NCBI GenBank assembly: GCA_963942565.1
Contig: OZ012696.1
Location: 22,049,512 to 22,113,511, forward strand
Length of the DNA stretch: 64,000 nt
Reading direction: 5' to 3'
Source of the DNA: Maea johnstoni
Lineage: Eukaryota > Annelida > Polychaeta > Spionida > Magelonidae
The notes below the pieces were generated by a model. It was not told the DNA's origin and ran no database searches. It saw only the letters and a list, made by a program, of their open reading frames with translations. The position numbers were made by a program, and so were the translations under genes. Shown here in pieces: positions 36,459 through 47,394 of the stretch (positions are counted from its first letter, which is position 1; every line of letters starts with the position of its first letter).

Positions 36459-37590
36459 TAGTAATAATGATAATAATATTGTCATTTGATATTGTGCTCT
36501 TTCCATATAAACATGCTCAGAGGCGCATTTCATTCCATTGTCAAAGGATAGATGTTGATATCCACATAGTTAATTGATATATTCATCTTTGAATAAATAT
36601 GTTTTCAGTTGTCGTTTGAAGTTTGCCACACTCCCAGCCTCCCGAATATCATTTGGGAGCTGATTTCATAGTTTTGGTGCACAGACACTAAACAATTAGT
36701 CACCATAGGGTTTCATGTTGGTATTCGGCTTGCAGAGTAAGTTCTTGGACGTTGATCTCAGTGTCCGTGGTGGGACATACTTTTTTCAGCAATTCCCTCA
36801 GATAAGAAGGTGCAGTTCCATGCAAACGCTTGTATGCCAGTAGCAGAATCATGAATTCAATTCTCTTTCTGACTGGTAGCCAGTGCTGTTCCTTTAGTAT
36901 TGATGTTATATGGTCATGTTTCTTTGTGTGAGTGACCACCCTGGCAGCGTTATTTTGTACTCTCTGGAGCTTACATATTAGCTCTTCATGTATTCCACAG
37001 AAAAGTCCATTGCAGTAGTCTAAATTTTAATTTACCAGGGATATGACAGCACTTTTAGTTGATTCTGCAGTAAAGTATTGTCTGATCCTTCCGATGTTTC
37101 AAAGGTGATAGTTTGCAGCTTTGACTGCCTTTGACACATGTGCTGCCATACTCATGCTTGGATCAAAAATAGAGCCCAGATTTCAGATATGTATATCAAG
37201 AATCTTGACAATCGCACCATTTACGGAAATGGTAGGCACAGATATTTTGGCACACTGCTTAGGGTTGCCCAGCACTATGACTTCCGTTTTGTCTGCATTC
37301 AGTTTCAGCTTGTTCTGTGACATCCATGTATATATGTCAGTGAGGCAGCCTTCCAGCCTAGCAACTCCTTCTTGAGTGATGGGTTTTATTGACAGATAAA
37401 GCTGTGTGTCATCTGCATATATGTGAAGCACTAAACAATGCTTTCTGATGAGTTTACAAAGGGGTAGGAGGTATATCAGAAACAACAATGTTCCTAACAC
37501 TGATCCTTGTGGTGCAGACCACAGAATGTCCTGTAACCTAGAAAATCGCTCTAAGCAGTGTATAGTAAGGCAGTTATTCAAGCCCCAAAT
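36390..37590 (-). mobile_element. L2/CR1-like LINE, 5'-truncated
   Basis: Minus-strand frames show reverse transcriptase blocks [24 protein letters not shown] (the YADD catalytic box) and [16 protein letters not shown] at about 37200-37540, then NLDYCNGLFCG, LQRVQNNAARV and the C-terminal HWLPVRKRIEFMILLLAYKR at about 36700-37000, with several stops and frame changes. The 3' UTR (AATGCGCCTCTGAGCATGTT, GGAAAGAGCACAATATCAAA) runs into a (TAA)n tail at 36390-36470. The N-terminal part is missing, where it abuts the TIR element at 37597. It lies inside the CACTA-like element. Confidence 0.85.
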
Positions 37591-37596
37591 GTGCTA

Positions 37597-38505
37597 CACA
37601 CAAAAAATGTGACAAGTCTTTTCTTGTCAAAACCTTGTCATATTGACAAGTTAAGGCTCGTCAATTACGCTGGCGGGTTTTTGACAACCCTGCAAAGTGG
37701 GTTTTCAAAAACTAGTCAAAAGGTTGTCAATTACGTATCCCATAATGCACTGCTCAACTCAGAACGAGGCTCTAATGGAGGACAAAGGAGCTGAATCAAA
37801 GCTGAGATGAGTAGACCGGGATCGGGCACTGTCCATGCATCATCAAATGTCGCTGCCTCCCATCTCCTTGGCAACTATCTGACCTAGAAAGGATGCTGCA
37901 TGCTAATTGCACAGATCAGATCACTTGACCAAGGCTACACCGCGTAACCCGAGGTGCACATACCCTAGGTGCTAGCATGCTGTGCCTATGGCGTTGCGGT
38001 TCAAGGGGATGTATTTCTATGATCAAAGTAACTACTGTATTTCATATCCATTCAATATCTACTTAAATATGATCCATCTTGCATTATTTTTCCAATAACA
38101 TATTAAACAAACTGACTATTTTGGACATGCAGGTATTTTAGGAATGTTTTGAGTGCAATATGAAGCATATTTTCAAATGTGGAATTATTGTTTTCTTTTT
38201 TGTCAAAATTAGTTTATAAATGTGCATATATCTCCAATTTGCCACTGCAAGATCCAGTATTGAACTTTTGGGTCAGTAATTTTTATTGTGTCCTTTTTGG
38301 CGTTTTTTGGGGGAAATAAATAAAAATAATTTGAAACTGACATATATTGCTTTGTTCTACTTGACGACCTTTTGACAAGTTTTGTCACAGAAACTCGTCT
38401 TGACAAACGTAAACTTGTCGTTTTGGGCACCATCGAAATGACGACCCAAAACTTGTCAATATGACAAACTTTTGACATGTTTTTGAGCCCCATATTTTTT
38501 GTGTG
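37597..38505. mobile_element. 0.9-kb element with long imperfect TIRs
   Basis: The ends ACACACAAAAAAT and ATTTTTTGTGTGT are inverted copies between TA dinucleotides (37595-37596, 38506-38507). The inverted similarity extends about 80 bp inward (TTGTCATATTGACAAGTT on both sides) and is rich in CTTGTC/GACAAG. The interior is non-coding. The TA flanks may be target duplications; superfamily uncertain. Confidence 0.7.
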
Positions 38506-38509
38506 TATA

Positions 38510-38960
38510 AACAAGGCTTATTCACACATGCAGATGAACATTGTTATCTTCAGCCAATGGTGAATGAAGCTTAATGGCATCTTGACCCCACTCGTACCGA
38601 GATACAGGATAATTAGGGACACATGTTTGGAGTACCTACCTCATCCTGAGAACCAGGCTAAGCTTCTAGGTGTCTAGATCTAGAAGGACTAACAGAGAAG
38701 ACTAGCTGAAAAGATGGCTAGAATGCAGAGGACTGTCCATGTCCACCGTCAGCTCCTAGAAATTAACTCAATTGAAAATAACTTTCCAGACCAGATTTAG
38801 GTTTATCAATAAAGATATGTGTATGAATTCCAGACTCATGTGCACAACAAAATTGAATTTATTACTCTGAACTGTTCTTTGTTGAAATTAAACTGATTCA
38901 AGGCAAGTAAGATTTAAAATGTTGGTTAAATCCATTTGCCTCAATAAGTATTAAGATGTC
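38510..38960. other. No gene seen (interior of CACTA-like element)
   Basis: Non-coding stretch between the TIR element and the satellite. Confidence 0.4.
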
Positions 38961-38974
38961 GGTTAAATATGTTT

Positions 38975-40835
38975 GTCTCTCAATCTACCGAGAAAACAAA
39001 CTAGGTTGGGGAATCTTTTCTTTTAATTATTAGAAAGTTCATGTGTGTTGATGTAGTATAGAAAAGTTTGAATGAAATTCTCTCATGGTGAAAAATATTT
39101 ATCTTATCAAGGGAACTCAGTTAAATGTTAGTGTCAGTACAGTGCACAGGTGCTGAAACCAGTAGATTTGAGTGGGGGAAAGTCAGTATTAAGATTTGTT
39201 TTGAACATATCTCAATCTAAAAAGAAAACAAGCTCAATTGGGATATCTTTTTTTTAATTTTTCGAAAGTTCAGGTTTGTCAGTGTAATATGGGAAAGCTT
39301 GAAGGAAATTCTCTCGTCGGAAAAATAGTTATTCTATCAAGGGAACTCATTCAAATCTGGGGGTCTGCAGTTTATTTGGACTGAGTATTCCAGTGCGGAT
39401 GCGGAAACCAGTAGTTTTGAGTGGGGGAAAGTCAGTATAAAGATCTGTGTTTAAAATATTTGTGTCTCAATCTACCGAGAAAACGAGCTCAATTGGGGTA
39501 TCTTTTTTTTTTATTTTTCGGAAGTTCAAGTTTGTCAGTGTAATATGGGAAAGTTTGAAGGAAATTCTCTCATCGGAAAAATAGTTATTCTATTAAGGGA
39601 ACTCAATCAAATCTGGGGTTCTGCAGTATATTTGGACTTAGTATTACGGTCCTGTACAGGTGCTGAAACCAGTAGATCTGAGTGGGGGAAAATCAGTATT
39701 AAGATCTGTGTTGAACATATTTGTGTCTTAATCTACTGAGAAAACGAGCCCAATTGGGGTATCTTTTTTTTTATTTTTCGAAAGTTCAAGTTTGTCAGTG
39801 TAATATGAGAACGTTTGAAGGAAATTCTCTCGTCGGAAAAATAGTTATTCTACCAAGGAAACTCAATCAAATCTGTGGTTCTGCAGTTTATTTGGACTTA
39901 GTATTCCTGTCGAATACGGGTGCTGAAACCAGTAGATTTGAGTGGGGGAAAGTCAGTATTAAGATCTGTGTTGAACATATTTGTGTCTCAATCTACCGAG
40001 AAAACAAGCTCAATTGGGGTATCTTTTTTTTTAATTTTTCGAAAGTTCAAGTTTGTCAGTGTAATATGGGAAAGTTTGAAGGAAATTCTCTTGTCGGAAA
40101 AATAGTTATTCTATCAAGGGAACTCAATCAAATCTGGGGTTCTGCAGTATATTTGGACTTAGTACTAGTATTCCGGTCCTGTACGGGTGCTGAAACCAGT
40201 AGATTTGAGTTGGGGAATGTCAGTATTAAGATCTTTGTTGAACATATTTGTGTCTCAATCTACCGAGAAAACGAGCTCAATTGGGGTATCTTTTTTTTTT
40301 TTTTTCGAAAGTTAAGGTTTGTCAGTGTAATATGGGAAAGTTTGAAGGAAATTCTCTTGTCGGAAAAATTGTTATTTTATCAAGGGAACTCATTAAAATC
40401 TGGGGGTCTGCAGTTTATTTGGACTGAGTATTCCAGTGCGGATGCGGAAACCAGTAGTTTTGAGTTGGGTAAAATCAGTATTAAGATCTGTGTTGAACAT
40501 ATTTCTGTCTCAATCTACTGAGAAAACAAGCTCAATCGGGGTATCTTTTTTTTAATTTTTCAAAAGTTAAGGTTTGTCAGTGTAATATGGAATAATTTGA
40601 AGGAAATCCTCTCATCGGAAAAAATAGTTATTCTATCAAGGGAACTCAATCAAATCTGGGGTTCTGCAGTATATTTGGACTTAGTATTCCGGTCCTGTAT
40701 GGGTGCTTAAACCAGTAGATTTGAGTGGGGGAAAGTCAGTATTAAGATCTGTGTTGAACATATTTGTGTCTCAATCTACCGAGAAAAATAGTTGTTTTAT
40801 CACGGGAACTGAAACCAGTAGGATTGATTGGGGGC
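38975..40835 (+). repeat. Satellite of about 260 bp, about seven copies
   Basis: Units begin TCAATCTACCGAGAAAACRA near 38980, 39210, 39467, 39728, 39988, 40257, 40510 and 40773. Each has a poly-T run, GTTTGTCAGTGTAATATGGG, AGTTATTCTATCAAGGGAAC and GAAACCAGTAGATTTGAGTG. Spacing varies (231-269 bp), mostly through the poly-T run. A 266-codon frame at 39721-40521 arises because three units keep phase; varying unit lengths argue against coding. Confidence 0.9.
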
Positions 40836-41594
40836 AAGTGAGATATGAGATGTGAATTAAATCCATTTAGGTCTTAATTTACCGAGAAAATAAGCTCAGC
40901 TGGGATATTTTTTTGGTTTAGTTTTAAGAAAGTTACTTGATGAAGAATTCAGTCTTCTTTTGCCCTTGATAAAATAAAAAATACATGTATGACGATATTC
41001 TTTAAATCTTAAAGATAGACCACATATAATTGCTTAATACAATATATAAGCATTTTAACAATCTGAATAACTGTGATAGCAACAACAACCTACCCTTCTC
41101 AACTTAATTGTATGGTAAAGGGGAATAATTTTTTCAAGGCAACTAAAACATGCATTTATATTTTGTGAATACAAGTATAGTATGTAACTACAACAGGATG
41201 CTATCTATCTCAGTACACAATAGTAAAGTAATTGAGATAAGAGTGGCCACCTGTGTAGGAATAGGAGTGATTACGAAGCACATGTGGTGACCTTGATAGT
41301 ATTTGGTCTGACAATCAGACCTGCACATATTTTGCATGTACAGACATGAGGACTCATATTGAGATTCCAGTTCCCAGTAGCAGCAACAACTACATCTCAC
41401 CATGCATTTCGCTAGAAGTGCTGTACTCATCTCTGTACATAAAAGCTACTCTACCTCCCCAAAAATACTTGAAATGATACAACACATCCAATTCAGAGTA
41501 ATCTCGATTTTAGTTCCAAAAGGTTGGCTTGTATACAATGACTTGTTAAGTTTCTTGCACTGACAGTAACATTCAAGGTGTGTATTGTCTGTCA

Positions 41595-41690
41595 GTTTAA
41601 TGAGTAACTCTACCTTCAAAATTAAAAAAAAGATATATTCAAGAGCTCAATGTCCCCTGTCTAAGGACACCCTGATTACAATTGTCCAAG
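41595..41690 (+). mobile_element. Solo end of the TE62 TIR element
   Basis: GAGTAACTCTACCTTCAAAA, AGAGCTCAATGTCCCC and AGGACACCCTGATTACAATT match the left TIR of the 1.4-kb element at 62480. No partner end is nearby. Confidence 0.6.
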
Positions 41691-41814
41691 ATATTGTAAG
41701 CCTGGGGCCCTCAGGCTACTTGTAAACATGGCAGAGGGCATGGAAGATCCTGAAATACTTCTACTACTACTACTACTACTACTACTACTTAACACATTGG
41801 AACATATTATGAAC

Positions 41815-42517
41815 TATACTTAGGGTTTGATTAATGAACGTACATTCACATTTACACAATAACAAACACATACTAATCTTCAATAAGCTTTTTGTTTACT
41901 TCAGGTTTAATGAATGAGTTGACATTAAATTTGAGGTTTACTTCAGGTTTAATGAATAAGTTTATCTTAACATCTACACAAAATAAATGCATGGAAAACT
42001 CAAATAAATATGAGGTTTACTTTAGTAAGTAAACTTGGTATTTATTTAACAGTAAAGACAAAGTAAATGTTAAACCCCCTGTAAACTTAGGTTTACTTTT
42101 AAAGTTTACTTTTGAAGTAAATTCCATTCAATTTGAGGTTTACTTCCGGTTTAATGAATTAGTTTATATCAACATTTACACAAAAGTAAATGCATGATAA
42201 ACTCAATTGAATATGAGGTTTACTTTAGTAAGTAAACTTGGTATGTATTCAACAGTAAAGACAAAGAAAATTTTAAACCCCCATGTAAACTTAGGTTTAC
42301 CTTTAAAATTAAATTCAAATAAATTTTAGGTTTACTTCCGGTTTAATTAATGAATATATATTAACAATAAATAAACTAAACAATAAATGCATGATAAACT
42401 CAATTAAATTTAAGGTTTACTTTAGTAAGTAAATGTGGTATTTATTTAACAGTAAAGACAAAGTATATTTTAAACCCAAAGTAAACTTAGGTTTAATTTT
42501 AAAGTAAACTCCATTTT
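41815..42517. repeat. Right subterminal array of TTTAC/GTAAA motifs
   Basis: Tandem units of roughly 200 bp, each with GAGGTTTACTTYRGGTTTAA, AATGCATGATAAACTCAATT, GTAAACTTGGTATTTATT and ACAGTAAAGACAAAGTAAAT. Mirrors the left array in motif content but not in unit order. Confidence 0.85.
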
Positions 42518-42946
42518 TCGTGCAGTGCAATGTAGCTTTCTAATCAAAGCTACGTTCAGTTGTGAGGTCTAGTACGTGTGGTCGCATCCCTGCCCAGGAA
42601 ACTGGCTGGCAACTGGGTGTGCGGTCATGTATTATGCCCGGCCTGCCCACGCATTTAGTGCACAAATTAAATGTCGGCACTGTACGTGGGTCACTGATGT
42701 GCTTGGCTTATTTTTTTGACATGTTATCCATGGGAATATGTACAACCCTGCACTTACAGACGTCCAGTCGACTGGTTCAGGAATTAATGCCTGTACTGTA
42801 ACATGTGTAACATACAATGAAATAACTTGGGAACCAATTTCTAGCACTTTCATAGCCCAATAGTTTGTTTCTAGTGCTAGTGTTTGCTCCAACGGGCTAG
42901 CTCCAAAATCCCTTTTTTCCAAAACTTTTTTTTTACCAATCATTAG

Positions 42947-43140
42947 TTCTGAGTCACGTTGTGTAGCACATGAATTTCAATTACATGATGCCCACTAATT
43001 GCTTTATCGCAGTAGATAAATAACCAGAAAAAAAACTATGTGTGTGATAATGTGTGAGAAAGAGTAGTACATGTATACTATGACGTACATAGTTTGAGTA
43101 TAATAGGTTTTTCTTGAGTTCTACAGGTGGAATAATGAAC
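42947..43140 (+). repeat. Dispersed repeat R3, copy 1
   Basis: Shared order with 45733-45978: GAGTCACGTTG, TTTCAATTACATGATGCCCA, TAATTGCTTTAT, CTATGTGTGTGAT, CATAGTTTGAGTAT and GAGTTCTACAGGTGGAATAA. Parts also recur in 47395-48215. Class unknown; it always lies beside LINE remnants and may be an untranslated LINE region. Confidence 0.6.
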
Positions 43141-43145
43141 CTATT

Positions 43146-43487
43146 CAATTGTAATTGCAATTGTACTTTATTGACCGATCCAAACAGATACAAAAATTGT
43201 ACGAATGAATAAATATAATACATATGCATAAATACGATACATGTAATATCATTAGTAATGGCATTAACGCATGGATAATAGAACAAACACATATTGTCAG
43301 ATTAAGTCTGATCTTTGTGCCATCCTTTTACGGGATACACTGAAAAATAGTATATACAGGAGTGATTTATCCGATCATAATCCTTTATTTAAACGTACTT
43401 CAGTATCGTTTATGACAACCTAGACATACAAAATGAATTAACCAATGCCTTTTCTAACCTTAGTTGGGTACATTTCAGTGATGTGCC
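43146..43487. other. Probable LINE 3' end remnant, otherwise no gene
   Basis: TGTACTTTATTGACCGATCC followed by AT-rich sequence looks like a minus-strand LINE tail (GGTCAATAAAGTACA). No coding region is kept. Confidence 0.35.
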
Positions 43488-43489
43488 TA

Positions 43490-43733
43490 CAGTGCAGACA
43501 TTTAATTCCTGCACCAGTCGCCCAGAAGTCTGCCAATGTCTGATTGTACAAATACGCTTAGATAACATACCACGCACATCAAAAACCCACGTAGCTTGCG
43601 AATAAAAGCTGCGTTCAGTTGTGTGGTCATCCATGCATCCATGCCCAGAAAACCGGGTGGCAATTGGGCGTATGGTCGTGTATTTTGCCTGGGCTGCCCA
43701 CGCATTTAGTGCAGGAATAAAATGTCGGCTCTG
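43490..43733 (+). mobile_element. M1 MITE inserted in LINE remnant
   Basis: 244 bp, CAGTGCAGACATTTAATTCC to ATGTCGGCTCTG, TA 43488-43489 and 43734-43735. Confidence 0.9.
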
Positions 43734-43737
43734 TATC

Positions 43738-43890
43738 GGCGAAAGTCCATATCTTAACCATTTGCTCCCAAGTGAAGGCATATACAGGGTTTCCCAATAA
43801 TACATACAATGGATTACTTTGAGAGTCCAGCAACGCCTGACCACGCCCACTTTTGATATTTGCAATTTCGCATAACATATCACTCCTCTA
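43738..43890 (-). mobile_element. LINE C-terminal remnant
   Basis: The minus-strand frame reads LLGNPVYAFTWEQMVKIWTF, which aligns with IIMGKHPMYATFQSMVDIWL of the LINE at 14845-17065. The M1 at 43490 begins just downstream in LINE orientation. Confidence 0.6.
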
Positions 43891-44506
43891 CATAAAAGTG
43901 GTAATAGACAAAGTAATGCAACTAAACAAAATTAAAACAAGACAAACACAAAACAAGACAAAACCTAAATCTAATGCATTGATTCTCATCAACAAGCCAA
44001 AAACTCCACAACTACCTATCAGAGCGATGTTATGGGTGGCAAAATTTTGAAATATGTTTTAGTCCCAATCATCTTTTCCAATGAATCATCTAAATATTAC
44101 TAAATAAAGCACCACAAGTTAAATTGAGGAACCTTATATGCAGACACTTGTCCTATTATGTTGACGTAAAGCATAAATGTTGATTTTCCTCAATTAATAA
44201 TTGAAATAAAATTGTCATATCGTATCATATTTTTGTATCGTCTAAGATTCCATTAAGGAGCGTGACCTTATCTTGATTTACATGTGCATCAAGCACGTGG
44301 TGCCTCAGAGTATCCATGGCAAACAAAGGGTCACGTCATGACACGCACGAAGTTTTGTTTGAAATATTGTTGAACCATTAGTGGTGCATATTTTCATTGG
44401 TTTAGTTGAGCTAGCTATTTTTCAACGTAAAACCGTCACCAAATAGGTATGGAATTTGGAATTTGAAATTGTCACTTTTTCTGCCATACTGCGGCTAAAT
44501 CGTGAC
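43891..44506. other. No gene seen
   Basis: AT-rich, with one Lys/Thr/Asn-rich 65-codon frame of no recognised kind. Confidence 0.4.
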
Positions 44507-44632
44507 TAGTCTGTTGTAACTGATGGAAGAAACCGGAGCAACCGGCGAAAACCATCGCCTAACTCCACGTCACCGGCACCTTTCTCACTCGCCCCGACCA
44601 GGACTCAACCACCACATATGAGAAATTCACGG
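44507..44632 (-). mobile_element. SINE2, partial copy
   Basis: On the minus strand: GGTTGAGTCCTGGTCGGGGC, GAGAAAGGTGCCGGTGACGT, GGAGTTAGGCGATGGTTTTC, CCGGTTTCTTCCATCAGTTA and CAACAGACTAGTCACGATT. It matches 18393 and 58373 but lacks the A-box head. Confidence 0.75.
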
Positions 44633-44835
44633 AAAATAACTAGTGAAAAAGCTGGTTAAGTATTTATTTTAACCTGTTTGAAAGTGAGGTACCAAGGTAC
44701 TGACCTGGCAACTTTCTCACTTGCCCCGACCCGAACTCAACCACCAGATATGGAAAATTCACCGAAAATATTTGGTGAAAGAGCTGATTAAGTATTTATT
44801 GTAAACTGTTTGAAAGTGAGGTACAGAGGTACCGA
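44571..44835. repeat. Two-copy tandem duplication of about 125 bp
   Basis: The segment CTTTCTCACTCGCCCCGACC..TTAAGTATTTATT..GTTTGAAAGTGAGGTAC is repeated from about 44700 with about 15% difference, including part of the SINE2 head. Confidence 0.8.
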
Positions 44836-44860
44836 TAGTTTCCATCCACAGTTATCCATA

Positions 44861-45106
44861 CTAAGTGCCGACATTCAATTCTTGCACTAAATGTGTGGGC
44901 AGCCAAGGTATAATATACAGCTGAACGCCCGATTGCCACCTAGTTTCCTGGGCATGGATGCATGGATGACCTTACAACTGAGCGGTGCTTTGATTCGAAA
45001 GTTACGTGCTTGGCTTATTTTGTTGACATGGTATCTATGAATGTTTGTACAACCTGGCACTGGCAGGCGTCCGGTCGACTGGTGCATGAATTAAATGTGT
45101 GTACTG
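44861..45106 (-). mobile_element. M1 MITE
   Basis: 246 bp. The left end is slightly altered (CTAAGTGCCGACATTCAATT), the right end is GTGTGTACTG with TA. Confidence 0.88.
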
Positions 45107-45188
45107 TATCCCGCGAGACGAGATACCTTTTACTTGGGATGTACATAAGGCTTTCACTTTAACACAGGGTGCAACTAGTAATAGTATA

Positions 45189-45443
45189 CAGTGCCGACAT
45201 TTAATTCCTGCACTAAATGTGTGGTCAGCCCGGGCATAATACACGACCGCACGTTTGGTTGCCACCCAGTTTCCTGGGCATGGACATATGGATGACCTCA
45301 CATTTGAAAGGAGCTTTGATTCGCAAGCTACGCGTGTCATTGATGTGCTTGGCTTATTTTTGACATGCCATGCAAGTGTGTTAGCACAACCAGGCACTGG
45401 GAGGCGTCCGGTCGACTGGTGCAGGAATTAAATGTCTGTATTG
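45189..45443 (-). mobile_element. M1 MITE
   Basis: 255 bp, CAGTGCCGACATTTAATTCC to AATGTCTGTATTG, TA 45187-45188 and 45444-45445. It lies 82 bp from the previous copy, same orientation. Confidence 0.9.
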
Positions 45444-45732
45444 TACATACTTATCATTATAGATTCTGGCTATTTCTCAGAACATACTGCTAAATCTTAA
45501 TCCCCATGTCATGCAGTAGGGCTGAATATAAAATGCTGACAGATACAAGCAGAGTTGAATTCGCCCTTTCGGGCCTCACTGGGTTGTAAGGATCGACTGC
45601 AATAGGGGATTTCAAAGATATTGCAATCAACTAATATCATTAAAAACAGAGTGAATCTTGATGGAGTAATCATCAGGAAAAATATTTGAAAACCCAAACT
45701 GTCGCCTAGGACTCTATTGACGTTCACCAGTT

Positions 45733-45978
45733 TCCGATTTAGTCACGTTGAGAAATGCGTGAGTTTTAATTACATAAGACCCATTGATTGCTTTATAACA
45801 ATAGATAATGACAATAAAAACTACATGTGCGATATCGTGCGAAAGGTGTTGAATGCTGGAATACAATTCATTGTTCCAGGATGTTTCCTGTAATAGTAAT
45901 TATCTCCCGTAGGCTATACGGAAATAGTTTGAGTATTTTAGGTTCTTTTAGAGTTCTAAGGGTGGAATAATGATTCTG
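45733..45978 (+). repeat. Dispersed repeat R3, copy 2
   Basis: Matches 42947-43140: TAGTCACGTTGAGAAATGCG, TTTTAATTACATAAGACCCA, TGATTGCTTTATAACA, AGGCTATACGGAAATAGTTT, GAGTTCTAAGGGTGGAATAA. Confidence 0.6.
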
Positions 45979-46061
45979 CCTAGGACGGACATGTAATACC
46001 CTGCAAACGAAGACTTTAAGAGTGAAATGTTTGAAGTCATCAAAGGAATAAATGATGAGGA

Positions 46062-46317
46062 CAGTACAGACATTTGATTCCTGCACCAGTCGTTCGAACG
46101 TGGGCCACTGCCTGGTTGTACAAACATCCAAGGATAACATGCCAATGAATAAGCCAAGCACATCAATGACCCATGCAACTTGCAAATTAAGGCTACACTC
46201 AGTTGTGAGGTCATCCATGCATCCATGGCAAGAAGACTGGTTGGCTATCGGGCGTGCGGTCGTCTAGTATGCCAGGGCTGCCCACTTATTTAGTGCAGGA
46301 ATTAAATGCCGGCACTG
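46062..46317 (+). mobile_element. M1 MITE inserted in LINE
   Basis: 256 bp, CAGTACAGACATTTGATTCC to AAATGCCGGCACTG. Right flank is TA 46318-46319; the left flank is now GA. Confidence 0.9.
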
Positions 46318-46589
46318 TATATCGGAAACATCATGTTAGACCATCAAGACATACTGGCAATCCTGATAGGTAAACATCCATCAGGGATTCCTTTCGAATC
46401 AATGGTTAAATAGTGGCAGGTTTCTAGTCGCTACATCTCTAAGATGTACATACATTTACTTAACAAGAGAATTACTCAGTAATACAGCTTCCATCTGTAT
46501 CTTTGTCTTTGTAAGTTTATATATTTTTCATCCCGACTGCACTATCGCTGGGCAGCTTATCACGTTACACCGTTAGTTTCACGCCTTAA

Positions 46590-46812
46590 CCCGTTAATGC
46601 TTAAGAGCTCCTCCAGCAATGGTCGTCTGGATCTATGATACTTTTGGCAATATCTTTTAAATCGACCATGATTTTACAAAATATTCAAAGGAAGGTTGCT
46701 GATAATGTCCTGATTAACATTTCTCCATCACATATTTTCCTAACTACACTTTTGCATGCAAGATTTCATCAAAACTGTCAGGCTGTTTTTAGCCGCTGTG
46801 AGCATTAATTGG
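46590..46812. mobile_element. PB family MITE, copy 3
   Basis: TTAA 46586-46589, CCCGTTAATGCTTAAGAGC at the left, GAGCATTAATTGG at the right, then TTAG. The interior matches the other PB copies (GTCAGGCTGTTTTTAGCCGC, AACATTTCTCCATCA). Confidence 0.8.
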
Positions 46813-46979
46813 TTAGTTAATATAGTAAGCGGGTCCGTGATGCTGTTACACCTATAGTTATTCTTCCGCAGTCAGGGTAGTCATACCTGCAACACCACTA
46901 ACTTTGTGCGCCCACTCAGTCGATCAATTTCCTACACACTGGTATAGCCTAAGCTGGCCGCATTATTAGTTAATATTAA

Positions 46980-47201
46980 CCCATTAATACTCACAGCAGC
47001 CAAATCAGCCTGATCTTTTTGATAAAATCTTATAAGGGAAAGCATATTAAAGAAAATCTTTGATTGAGAAACATTAGTCAGGACATTACCAACAACTCTC
47101 CCTGATTTTTATTGTAAAATCCTTATCAATTCCAAAGTTATTTTCAAAAGTATCATAGATTCAGACGACAATTGCTGGTGGAGCTCGGAAGCATTAATGG
47201 G
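46980..47201. mobile_element. PB family MITE, copy 4, intact ends
   Basis: 222 bp with perfect TTAA on both sides (46976-46979 and 47202-47205). The inverted ends are CCCATTAATRCTC and its complement. The interior runs opposite to copy 3. The best-preserved example, fixing the TTAA target. Confidence 0.88.
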
Positions 47202-47394
47202 TTAAGCAAAATCAGTTACAAGAAATTTTGAAGTGTACTTACACCTTACATGCTAACATGTAGTTATGTTCTTTTGCTGTATACCCAGTTATATCATGTT
47301 ATTATTATTTGTTCCTTTTGCTTTATAGATACTTTGTATCGGCTATGATTTTGTTCATAAAAAGTACAGTCAATAAACATACAAATACAAAAGA

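Larger units (their letters stand above)
35309..42527. mobile_element. 7.2-kb CACTA-like (CMC superfamily) non-autonomous element
   Basis: The ends are inverted copies beginning CACTGCACGAAAA (35309, complement ending at 42527), flanked by a 3-bp direct repeat CAA (35306-35308 and 42528-42530). Aligning the M1 host across the gap restores one CAA. CACTR termini with a 3-bp duplication are diagnostic of CACTA/EnSpm. Subterminal regions are packed with GTTTAC-type motifs in both orientations, as expected for transposase-binding arrays of this superfamily. No transposase is recognised. The interior holds an L2-like LINE, a 0.9-kb long-TIR element and a satellite of about 260 bp. Confidence 0.85.
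35196..42682 (+). mobile_element. M1 MITE (second level, split by CACTA-like element)
   Basis: Starts CAGTACAGACATTTACTTTC after TA 35194-35195 and ends ATGTCGGCACTG before TA 42683-42684. Its halves 35196-35308 and 42531-42682 add to about 265 bp and join in the normal M1 order (AATGACCAA then TGTAGCTTTC). Inverted with respect to its M1 host. Confidence 0.9.
35065..42798 (-). mobile_element. M1 MITE (outermost host of a nested stack)
   Basis: The left part is 35065-35193 (CAGTGCCGACATTTGATTCC to TTTGATCTGAAGC) and the right part 42685-42798 (CGTGGGTCACTGATGTGCTT to GCCTGTACTG). Together they make one normal M1 of about 245 bp. Outer flanks are TA 35063-35064 and 42799-42800. Everything between is later insertion. 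Confidence 0.9.
45965..47391 (+). mobile_element. LINE C-terminus and 3' UTR with three MITE insertions
   Basis: The plus strand reads FKSEMFEVIKGINDED up to 46060 and IGNIMLDHQDILAILIGKHP, then SMVK and ISKMY at 46320-46460. These align with STEMREL..IIMGKHP..SMVDIW..ISKIY of the LINE at 14845. In-frame stops are present. The region ends AGTACAGTCAATAAACATAC, like that LINE's 3' end. An M1 (46062) and two piggyBac-like MITEs (46590, 46980) lie inside. Confidence 0.7.

Noticed and set aside
39721-40521. 266-codon frame as a repeat protein
   Set aside because: Lies wholly within a satellite whose unit length varies and is often not a multiple of three; composition includes poly-Phe from T-runs.
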